Below are positions 48,933 through 56,136 of a stretch of DNA of 64,000 nt, piece by piece (the stretch's first letter is position 1; every line of letters begins with the position of its first letter). Both the position numbers and the translations under genes were made by a program. The notes under the pieces were generated by a model, which was not told the origin of the DNA, searched no databases, and saw only the letters and a program-made list of their open reading frames with translations. Origin of the DNA: Niveispirillum sp943371025 (GTDB lineage: Bacteria > Pseudomonadota > Alphaproteobacteria > Azospirillales > Azospirillaceae). The stretch spans positions 1-64,000 of the forward strand of contig CALRTC020000033.1 in NCBI GenBank assembly GCA_943371025.1, read 5' to 3'.

Positions 48933-49421
48933 ATGACGGATCATGATCCGCTGGCCCTGCGCTATGAGCATGTTTTCGACATCCGCATCAATTTCGACCG
49001 CCGCTGGGCGACGGGCGCCATCCATCAGGGCGGCCCCAACCACGGCTATACCTCGGTGGGGACGGACTGCACCGTCAGCGGGCCCCGCCTGAATGGCAAG
49101 CTGGTCGACCATAGCGGTGCCGACTGGCCCGTGATCCGCACCGACGGCGTGGTGGAACTGAACGCCCATTACATGATCCAGGCCGATGACGGGGCACTGA
49201 TTTATATCCGCAACCTGGGTTATGTGCACGGGCCCCTGAAACGGCCGGGGCATGAGCCGCTGACACCCTATTTCCGCTGCACCCCCTATTTCCGCGCGCC
49301 GGACGGCCCGCATGAATGGCTGAACCGGACGGTCATCGTGGGCGTGGGCCAGCGCCGGCCGAAACTGACGGAAGATGACGCGCCCGACCATTCGCTGTTC
49401 CGCTATTACGCCATCCTGTGA
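48933..49421 (+). CDS. DUF3237-family protein (second copy)
   Basis: A 162-residue DUF3237 protein with YEHVFDIRINFDRRWATGAI, TVSGPRLNGKLVDHSGADWP and NAHYMIQADDGALIYIRNLG. It shares the ordered pattern of the copy at 46592 but is only moderately similar. The ATG at 48933 follows an ideal GGGAGGA; the frame extends upstream but without protein-like character. First gene of a plus-strand unit with two SnoaL-like genes and, after a 104-bp gap, an acyl-CoA dehydrogenase. Confidence 0.8.
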   Translation: MTDHDPLALRYEHVFDIRINFDRRWATGAIHQGGPNHGYTSVGTDCTVSGPRLNGKLVDHSGADWPVIRTDGVVELNAHYMIQADDGALIYIRNLGYVHGPLKRPGHEPLTPYFRCTPYFRAPDGPHEWLNRTVIVGVGQRRPKLTEDDAPDHSLFRYYAIL

Positions 49422-49440
49422 CCAAACCGGCGGAGCGGCA

Positions 49441-49836
49441 ATGATGACCGATACCGATCAAAGGGACTGGTTCAACCGCTATATCGATGCGCGGAACCGC
49501 GGGGATCTGGCGGCACTGGCCGGTTTCCTGGCCCCCGACCTGCATCTGACAGAAGACGATATGGAATACCGGTCGGCCCAGGCGGTGCTTGATCATTATC
49601 GCCAGTTCCAGGGCCGTGTCCGCCGGACATTGACCGTGCTGAACTATGTCGACCGGCCCGGCCGCATCGCCGCTGAAATCAGAACGACACTGGAAGCGCC
49701 GGGGGATGCGCCCGACTTCCCGGACGTGCTGCTGGACGATAGGGGATGGCGGTCGGTTGTCAGTTTCGTGTTTCACGACATTGCCGACGGCCGCTTCATC
49801 CGTATCCGCTCAGCCCCCTGCAAGGCAGCGCCATGA
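49441..49836 (+). CDS. SnoaL-like protein (first of two)
   Basis: A 131-residue NTF2/SnoaL-fold protein with DWFNRYIDARNRGDLAALAG and LDHYRQFQGRVRRTLTVLNY. Such cone-fold proteins act as small isomerases, cyclases, hydratases or non-catalytic partners in catabolic operons. GGAG precedes two consecutive ATG codons (49441 and 49444). It lies 19 bp after the DUF3237 gene and overlaps the next SnoaL-like gene by 4 bp. No metal or heme ligand set can be recognised. Confidence 0.75.
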   Translation: MMTDTDQRDWFNRYIDARNRGDLAALAGFLAPDLHLTEDDMEYRSAQAVLDHYRQFQGRVRRTLTVLNYVDRPGRIAAEIRTTLEAPGDAPDFPDVLLDDRGWRSVVSFVFHDIADGRFIRIRSAPCKAAP

Positions 49837-50264
49837 ACCCGCCCGTCAACTTTATGCCGGATGCACCGGCCGCCTTCACCCGCTATATCGCGGCCTTCAA
49901 CGGTGGCGATTTTGAAACCGCCTGTTCCTACTATGCCGACGATATCTGCCTGACCATCGGCAACGGCCGGGTGCTGCGTGGTCGGGAACAGATTGTGCAG
50001 TTCTATACCGGCGTCCGCCGCGTGACCCGGCGCACCATCAAGGTCCTGGATTGTTTTGCCAGTGACGCCATGCTGGCTGCCGAGCTGGAATCCGAATTCC
50101 TGGCCGTGACCGATGTACCGGACTTCACCTCCGGCCCGATGCGGCAGGGCGACCGCATGTATATTAACAGCTTTGCCTTTTACGACCTGGACCAGGGCCG
50201 GTTCAGCCGCATCCGCGCCACCGTGTTCCGGCGGGTATGGAAGCGTTTGGACGATGCAGGCTGA
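49833..50264 (+). CDS. SnoaL-like protein (second of two)
   Basis: A 143-residue NTF2/SnoaL-fold protein: FTRYIAAFNGGDFETACSYY, ADDICLTIGNGRVLRGREQI, FYTGVRRVTRRTIKVLDCF and a C-terminal strand FSRIRATVFRRVWK. Its shared shape with the preceding gene and the 4-bp overlap suggest tandem duplication and perhaps a heterodimer. Function unknown. Confidence 0.75.
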   Translation: MNPPVNFMPDAPAAFTRYIAAFNGGDFETACSYYADDICLTIGNGRVLRGREQIVQFYTGVRRVTRRTIKVLDCFASDAMLAAELESEFLAVTDVPDFTSGPMRQGDRMYINSFAFYDLDQGRFSRIRATVFRRVWKRLDDAG

Positions 50265-50281
50265 CGGCATCGACCAAGGCA

Positions 50282-50297
50282 GACCTGTATACAGATC
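50282..50297. promoter_or_regulatory. Palindrome upstream of the acyl-CoA dehydrogenase gene
   Basis: GACCTGTATACAGATC contains the perfect 10-bp palindrome CTGTATACAG with flanks matching except at one pair. GntR-family regulators often bind TGTATACA-type sequences. It lies in the 104-bp gap after the SnoaL genes, 72 bp before the dehydrogenase start, where an internal promoter would be expected. No GntR gene is in the window. Confidence 0.35.
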
Positions 50298-50368
50298 GGC
50301 TTTCATGCCATGATGCCTCGCAGATCAACCGACGATGGCAAGGGGTCCCGCGTGCCGCGGGCAACAGG

Positions 50369-52099
50369 ATGAACGACATAGACGCCTTCCAGATCGCCCA
50401 GCACGACATGCTGTTCGCCCTTCGTGTGGCCGGGGGCCCGGCGGAGGCCGGCGCCATCCTGGCCGACTTGCTTCCCCCCGCCGCCAGGATGGCGGAAGCG
50501 GAATTGGCGCCGCTGGACCCGGTCGGCGACCGGATCGGGGTCCACTATGCCAACGGCACCGTCACCATGCCGCCGGGCTTCGTCGCGTTCTACCGGCAAT
50601 GGGTTGAAGGCAGCTGGAACAATGTCGACGTGCCGGAGGAATGGGGCGGCATGGGCCTGCCCGTATCGGTGGCGGCCCCGTTGATGGAGGCCTGGACGTC
50701 CGCCTGCATGGCCTTCGGGCTGGCCCCGGTGCTGACCCAGGGCGCCATGGAAGTGCTGCTGGCCCATGGTGATGATGATTTGCGCCAGGCCTGGATGCCG
50801 CCCTTGGTGGCGGGCACCTGCATGGCGACCATGGCCCTGACCGAACCGATGGCAGGGTCCGACCTGAACCTGATCCGCACCCGGGCGGAACGGACGGAAG
50901 ATGGGCTTTACCGCCTGTTCGGCCAGAAGATCTTCATCACCTATGGCGAACATGACCTGACGGAGAACATCGCGCATCTGGTCCTGGCCCGCCTGCCCGA
51001 TGGCCCGCCGGGCAGCAAGGGCCTGTCGCTGTTCCTGGTGCCGAAATGGCTGCCCAACACGGCCGGTGGCCCCGCCCGACGCAATGATGTGCAGTGCCTG
51101 GGTATCGAACATAAGCTGGGCCTGCACGGGTCGCCCACCTGCACCCTGGCCTTTGGCGAAAAGGACGGGGCCGTCGGCTGGATCATCGGCCAGGAACATC
51201 AGGGACTTGCCTGCATGTTCACCATGATGAACCGCGCCCGTCTGGGCACGGGCCTGCAGGGCGTAGCCGTGGCAGAGCGGGCAACCCAGGCAGCCTATGC
51301 CTATGCGAAGGCGCGGCAGCAGGGCAGTCCCCGGCGCGGCGCCCCGCCATCCCCCATTATCGCCCATCCCGACGTGCGCCGCATGTTGACCGACATGCGC
51401 GCCCGCACCCTGGCCATCCGCCTGATCTCCTACACCGCGGCCGTGGCCATTGACGCAGCACATGGTGCCGCGGATGCCGGCCAGCGCCGCGCGGCGCTGG
51501 AACGCGCGTCGCTGCTGACGCCCATCGTCAAGGCCTATTGCAGCGACAGCGCCATCGCCATCGCTTCCACCTGTATCCAGGTCCATGGCGGGGCCGGCTA
51601 TGTGGAAGAAACGGGCGTGGCACGGCACCTGCGCGATGTCCGCATCACCGCCATCTATGAAGGCACCAACGGCATCCAGGCCATCGATCTGGTCCAGCGC
51701 AAGATCGTTGCCCCCGGCGGCGCGGCTATCCGCACCCTTCTGACGGAATTGCAGGTCGACGCGCAGACGGCCACCACGGCCGACGCCCCGCTGTTGCGCG
51801 CCTGCGCCCCCCTGCTGACGGAAGCACTGGCCGCCCTGACGGAGTGCATCGACTGGCTGCTGTCACCCGACCGCAGCGAGGTGGAACGGCTGGCCGGGGC
51901 CACCCCGTTCCTGGAAATGGCGGGCCACACGCTGGGGGCGGCCCTGCTACTACGCGGGGCCATGCTGGCGCACGATGACAGCACGCCGGACGATATCGCC
52001 CGGCTGGCCGCCAGCTTCTGCTGGACGCATCTGACCCATGTGCCGGCGCTGGCCCGGCTGGTGCGCAACAGCGCTGCCCTGCTGCCGCCATCGCCATAA
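50369..52099 (+). CDS. Acyl-CoA dehydrogenase (DmdC-like long form)
   Basis: A 576-residue FAD-dependent dehydrogenase that introduces a 2,3 double bond into an acyl-CoA. FAD/substrate motifs are MALTEPMAGSDLNLIRTRAE and FGQKIFITYGEHDL. The catalytic glutamate is in ITAIYEGTNGIQAIDLVQRK (about residue 435). A C-terminal helical extension of about 130 residues marks the long FadE/DmdC-like class (3-methylmercaptopropionyl-CoA dehydrogenase type). The start at 50369 is chosen by homology length; its Shine-Dalgarno is weak. Together with the CoA ligase at 3890 it suggests a CoA-dependent route. A GC hairpin follows the stop. Confidence 0.9.
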   Translation: MNDIDAFQIAQHDMLFALRVAGGPAEAGAILADLLPPAARMAEAELAPLDPVGDRIGVHYANGTVTMPPGFVAFYRQWVEGSWNNVDVPEEWGGMGLPVSVAAPLMEAWTSACMAFGLAPVLTQGAMEVLLAHGDDDLRQAWMPPLVAGTCMATMALTEPMAGSDLNLIRTRAERTEDGLYRLFGQKIFITYGEHDLTENIAHLVLARLPDGPPGSKGLSLFLVPKWLPNTAGGPARRNDVQCLGIEHKLGLHGSPTCTLAFGEKDGAVGWIIGQEHQGLACMFTMMNRARLGTGLQGVAVAERATQAAYAYAKARQQGSPRRGAPPSPIIAHPDVRRMLTDMRARTLAIRLISYTAAVAIDAAHGAADAGQRRAALERASLLTPIVKAYCSDSAIAIASTCIQVHGGAGYVEETGVARHLRDVRITAIYEGTNGIQAIDLVQRKIVAPGGAAIRTLLTELQVDAQTATTADAPLLRACAPLLTEALAALTECIDWLLSPDRSEVERLAGATPFLEMAGHTLGAALLLRGAMLAHDDSTPDDIARLAASFCWTHLTHVPALARLVRNSAALLPPSP

Positions 52100-52102
52100 A
52101 AG

Positions 52103-52126
52103 AGAGGGGGCCGGTTCAGCCCCCCT
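52103..52126. terminator. Hairpin between convergent acyl-CoA dehydrogenase and MFS genes
   Basis: GAGGGGGC and GCCCCCCTC pair (8 bp with one bulged C) around CGGTTCA, 4 nt after the dehydrogenase stop and overlapping the 3' end of the convergent MFS gene. No U-tract on the plus side; the minus side has TCTTTTAT after the stem. Confidence 0.55.
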
Positions 52127-53438
52127 CCTGCGCGCGCCGCCCGTCCGCCTCGATCCAGCGGCCAGCGATCCAGAACAGCAGACCCGCCGCAATAGCTGTG
52201 AACACCAGGATCAGCATGGAATAGCGGATGGCGCCCTGCCCGAAGCTTGGGGCCAGCAGGTCGTTCAGGGTACCGACGAACAGCGGCCCCAGCGCCTGAC
52301 CCAGCATGCTGGCTGAAAAGACCAGGATGGCCACCGCCACGGCCCGCATCCGCACCCTGGCCACGCTGACAGCGGCGGCGAAGATGGGCCCCTGGTGAAT
52401 CAGGGTCAGAAAACTGCTGAGGCCATAGCCGGTCATCCAGGCCAGCTTGCTTTCCCCCAGCAGCATCAGCACCTCTGCCGGCCCGACCAGCAGGCAGGCG
52501 ATGGCGGGCAGCCGCACCCGCAGCTTGTCATCATATTTGGCGAACCGGTCGATCAGGATGCCACCGGCCAGCACGCCGGCCGCCCCCAGCACCCCGCGCA
52601 ACGGCCCGATGCTGGCCGCGATGTCCAGCATGCTCAACCCATGCACCCGTTGCAGGAAGGTGGGGGTCCAGGCGCTGGCCGCGAACAGGTTGGCGCCCAT
52701 CAGCATGGCGCCGGCGACCATGGCAAGGTAGGCGCGGGAGCCCAGCAGGAAACGGAACGTCTCTGCGAACCCTACGGCTGCCGTCGCCGCCTTCCCGCCC
52801 TCCTTGGCCCCGCGCGGTGGTTCCTTCACCGTCAGGGCAAACAGCAGCGCCAGCACCATGCCGGGAAGGCCGGCCGCGAAGAACATGGCCCGCCAGCCAT
52901 GATGTTCCAGCACCCAGCCTGCGATGGGGAAAAAGACGATGAAGGCCAGCGCGGCCGCGGTGCCGAAGATGGAGAAGGCCAGCGGCCGCCTTTCCTTGCG
53001 GAACAGATCGGACAGGATGGCGTTGGACGGCGCCAGCCCGCACGCCTCCCCCGCCCCCATCAGGAACCGGGCGATGGCCAACTGCCAGATATTGCCGACA
53101 AAGCCTGTCAGCGCCGTCATCAGGCTCCAGAACCCGAAGCCGATGGCGATGATGTTCCGCCGGCTCCAGCGGTCGGCCGCCCAGGCGATGGGAATGCCCA
53201 GGAAGGAATAGAACAGGACGAAGGCCAAGCCGGACACCAGCCCCAGCACCATGTCGGAGACGACCATCTCCCCCTTGATCGCCGGCAGGGCCAGGCCAAG
53301 GATGGCGCGGTCCAGATAGTTGAAGGTGGAAATCAGGGTCAGAAAGCCGAGCGTATAGACGGTCGGCAGGGACCAGTCGCCACCGGCAGGGGCGGCGGCC
53401 GGGCCTGTCACGGCTTCGGTCTTCGTCTGTTCATGCAT
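52116..53438 (-). CDS. MFS transporter (Spinster-like)
   Basis: A 440-residue 12-helix permease. STFNYLDRAILGLALPAIKG at helix 1 and WAADRWSRRNIIAIGFGFWS after helix 2 are MFS motif A variants; a second-half copy is GILIDRFAKYDDKLRVRLPA. Start at 53438 with AGGA 8 nt upstream; it lies 13 bp after the ThDP enzyme gene, so both belong to tauD-ThDP-MFS. It belongs to the same transporter branch as the partial gene at position 1. It probably takes up the substrate of the right catabolic arm. Confidence 0.92.
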   Translation of the reverse strand: MHEQTKTEAVTGPAAAPAGGDWSLPTVYTLGFLTLISTFNYLDRAILGLALPAIKGEMVVSDMVLGLVSGLAFVLFYSFLGIPIAWAADRWSRRNIIAIGFGFWSLMTALTGFVGNIWQLAIARFLMGAGEACGLAPSNAILSDLFRKERRPLAFSIFGTAAALAFIVFFPIAGWVLEHHGWRAMFFAAGLPGMVLALLFALTVKEPPRGAKEGGKAATAAVGFAETFRFLLGSRAYLAMVAGAMLMGANLFAASAWTPTFLQRVHGLSMLDIAASIGPLRGVLGAAGVLAGGILIDRFAKYDDKLRVRLPAIACLLVGPAEVLMLLGESKLAWMTGYGLSSFLTLIHQGPIFAAAVSVARVRMRAVAVAILVFSASMLGQALGPLFVGTLNDLLAPSFGQGAIRYSMLILVFTAIAAGLLFWIAGRWIEADGRRAQEGG

Positions 53439-53451
53439 GACGCTGTTCCTG

Positions 53452-55083
53452 CTAAAGCCGCGAGGCGCGGGTTTCCTTGGTGGTGATGAATTCCAGCAGG
53501 GCGGGCTGGCCGCGCTCCGTCGCTTCGATCCCGCGCCGGATGGCCGGCACGATATCCTCCACCTTCTCGATCCGCTCACCATAACCGCCGAGCGCGCGGG
53601 CGAAGGCGGCATAGTCACCGGAAATGTCGGTGGCGCGATAACGCTTCGTCGCCTCCGGCATGATGTCCAGTTCGATGGCCATCGATGAATTGTTCAGCAG
53701 GATGGACAGGATGGGCAGCCGCTCGCGCACCGCCGTTTCGAAATCCATGCCCGTAAAGCCGATGGCGGCATCGCCCCAGACATTGATGCACAGCTTGTCC
53801 GGGCAGGCCAGCTTCGCCCCCATGGCCAAGCCCAGACCATAGCCCAACTGGGTCGACTTGCCCCAGCCGATATAGGTCAGGGGGGCCCTGGACTTCCAGA
53901 ACGGGGTCAGTTGGTCGCGCGGACTACCGGCATCATGGGTGATGATGGTGTTGGCCACATCCACCGTCTGTTGCAGATCCCATAGCACACGGTAGGGGCT
54001 GATGGGGCTGTCGGGACTGGTCAGCAGGGGCATCCACTCCGCCAGCCATTCCCGCTCCACCGCTTTGATTTCCGCCACCATGGCGCTGCGATCCCGCTGC
54101 TCCCCGATGCGCTGGCGGACGGCATCCACCAGCAGCGACAGGGTCAGCTTGGCATCTCCCACCAGCGCATGCTGGCAGCGCACCGACTTGTTCAGGTCGG
54201 CCGGGTCCAGCGTGGCATGGATGATGGTCTTGTCCACGGGCATGGACACGCCGAACACGGTTTCGGAGAAGCTGCAGCCGATGCCCAGGATCAGGTCGGA
54301 CTGGTCCAGGAAATGCCGCACCGTGCGCGGGATGGCCGCCCCGCCCGACCCCAGCGCCAGTTCATGCGTCTCATCAAACGCACTCTTGCCCTCCAGGCTG
54401 GTGGACACCGGCGACCCCAGCAGTTCGGCCAGCGTGCGCAACTCGTCATAGGCTTCGGCCCAATGCACCCCCTGGCCGGCATGGATGACAGGCCGGCTGG
54501 CGGCGACCAGCATGTCGGCCGCCACCCGCACCGCGTCGGGATCGGGCGCCGACCGGGTGCGCACCACGGGCTGATAGTCCAGCGGCCCCGGCACCTCGTC
54601 CTTCAACAGGTCGTAGGGCAGTTCCACCAGCACGGGGCGCAGCCGACCATTACGCAATTGCGTAAAGGCGCGGCGCATCACGTTCGACACTTCGGCCACC
54701 GACGTCAGCGGCTCGGCATGTTTGGTGATGCCCCGCATCGATACGCTGGCATTGTAATTGTCAGGAACGAAGGCGAGACGCCTTGCATAGCCCTGGGGCA
54801 GCACCAGCACCGGCACGGATTCCGAAAAGGCCTGGGCGACGCCGCCATAGGCATTTTCGGTACCGGGGCCGTGCTGCATGGCGAAAACACCCATGCGGCG
54901 GCCCCGGCTCATCCGTGACAGGGCGTCCGCCATATGGACGCCGGTCCGTTCCTGCCGGACGATGATGGGCCGGATACCGGCCGTCGCGGCTTCTTCCAGC
55001 ACGGCATTGCGGGGATAGCCGAAAATGACGTCCACCCCCTCGCGCCGCAGGATCTCGGCGATCACGCCTCCGACCTTGCTCAT
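53452..55083 (-). CDS. Thiamine-diphosphate-dependent enzyme (acetolactate-synthase/benzoylformate-decarboxylase superfamily)
   Basis: A 543-residue ThDP enzyme. The N-terminal PYR domain has the catalytic glutamate in IIVRQERTGVHMADALSRMS (about residue 45). The middle domain follows (residues 190-330). The C-terminal PP domain has the Mg-ThDP motif GDAAIGFTGMDFETAVRERL and the closing NN about 28 residues after GD. The exact reaction (2-oxoacid decarboxylation, carboligation or oxalyl-CoA-type lyase) cannot be told apart. It overlaps the TauD-like gene by 4 bp and precedes the MFS gene. Confidence 0.9.
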   Translation of the reverse strand: MSKVGGVIAEILRREGVDVIFGYPRNAVLEEAATAGIRPIIVRQERTGVHMADALSRMSRGRRMGVFAMQHGPGTENAYGGVAQAFSESVPVLVLPQGYARRLAFVPDNYNASVSMRGITKHAEPLTSVAEVSNVMRRAFTQLRNGRLRPVLVELPYDLLKDEVPGPLDYQPVVRTRSAPDPDAVRVAADMLVAASRPVIHAGQGVHWAEAYDELRTLAELLGSPVSTSLEGKSAFDETHELALGSGGAAIPRTVRHFLDQSDLILGIGCSFSETVFGVSMPVDKTIIHATLDPADLNKSVRCQHALVGDAKLTLSLLVDAVRQRIGEQRDRSAMVAEIKAVEREWLAEWMPLLTSPDSPISPYRVLWDLQQTVDVANTIITHDAGSPRDQLTPFWKSRAPLTYIGWGKSTQLGYGLGLAMGAKLACPDKLCINVWGDAAIGFTGMDFETAVRERLPILSILLNNSSMAIELDIMPEATKRYRATDISGDYAAFARALGGYGERIEKVEDIVPAIRRGIEATERGQPALLEFITTKETRASRL

Positions 55084-56078
55084 GGCGTCTGCGTCTCCTT
55101 TTCGCCGGACAGGCCCAGGGAGGCCAGGTCGCGCGGGCCCAACGGGCGTTCACCGCGCACGGTAGTGCGGATCAGATGGCGGCGTTCCATGCGGTAATCA
55201 TGCACGCCGCGATGCAGCAGGAAGCGGTTGTCCCAGACGATCAGCGTGTCCTTCTTCCACTTCACGCGGCAATGAAAGTGCAGATGCTGGGCCAGCGACT
55301 GCAGGTAATTGACCAGCGCCCGGCTGTCCTCGTCATTCCAGCCGACGAAACGGCGGAAATAGGAGGTGGTGGCGAACAGGGCCTTGCGGCCGGTTTCCGG
55401 ATGGATGCGCACGGCCGGATGAATGTTCTCCAGCTCATGTTCGGAGAAACCGTGGGTTTCGCGCAGGCGCAGGCGCTTTTCCGGCGGCAGCCGTTCATTG
55501 CGTTCCCAGATGTCGCGGCCGGAATAGACCACGTCCAGCCCGTCCAGCAGCGTCTTCAACCCGTCCGACAGGCTTTCATAGACCAGATAGCCGTTGGAAA
55601 AGGCCGTGTCGCCGCCGAATTTCGGCACTTCCAGCGCCCGCATGACGATGCACAAAGGCGGTTCTTCCAGGAACGGGCTGTCGGTGTGGAAATGTTCGAA
55701 GGACGGGACGACGGTGGACGGCTCAAACGCCTCGCGCCGCACCTCCTGCATGTCGTTCTGGCCGCCATAGGTGGGGGCCTGGGGCAGTTCCATGCGCGGA
55801 CCGAACAGGTCGGAAAAGGCCTTGTGCTGTTCGATGGTCAGATCCTGGTCGCGGAAGACGATGACCAGGAAATGCTCGAACGCCTTCATGATCTCCTGCC
55901 GGGTTTCATCATCCAGCGGCTGGCGCAGGTCGACGCCGGAGATTTCGGCACCGCAGGCACCGGTGATTGGCTCCACAATGATGCGATTGAAGCGCGGCAT
56001 GGGCAGGCCGGCGACGACAGTTCCTTCTCCGCGATTGGGCAAGGGGGCGCCGTTCTGCGCCTTCAGGGCAGTTTCCAT
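55080..56078 (-). CDS. TauD/TfdA-family 2-oxoglutarate-dependent dioxygenase
   Basis: A 332-residue Fe(II)/2-oxoglutarate dioxygenase. The HxD motif is HFHTDSPF (about residue 120), the distal histidine is in NRFLLHRGVHDY, and the 2-oxoglutarate arginine is in RRHLIRTTVRGERP. The N-terminal part (VEPITGACGAEISGVDLRQP) is the TauD signature. Members hydroxylate next to sulfonates, ethers (TfdA) or carboxylates. The ATG at 56078 has GGAG 6 nt upstream. It lies 58 bp after the TonB receptor and is coupled to the ThDP gene, so uptake, oxidation and cleavage may be encoded in one unit. Confidence 0.92.
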   Translation of the reverse strand: METALKAQNGAPLPNRGEGTVVAGLPMPRFNRIIVEPITGACGAEISGVDLRQPLDDETRQEIMKAFEHFLVIVFRDQDLTIEQHKAFSDLFGPRMELPQAPTYGGQNDMQEVRREAFEPSTVVPSFEHFHTDSPFLEEPPLCIVMRALEVPKFGGDTAFSNGYLVYESLSDGLKTLLDGLDVVYSGRDIWERNERLPPEKRLRLRETHGFSEHELENIHPAVRIHPETGRKALFATTSYFRRFVGWNDEDSRALVNYLQSLAQHLHFHCRVKWKKDTLIVWDNRFLLHRGVHDYRMERRHLIRTTVRGERPLGPRDLASLGLSGEKETQTP

Positions 56079-56136
56079 GATGATCTCCGTAGATAAGGTA
56101 GGTGGGTAGTGACGGGCGGACGATGCCGCCCGTCCG

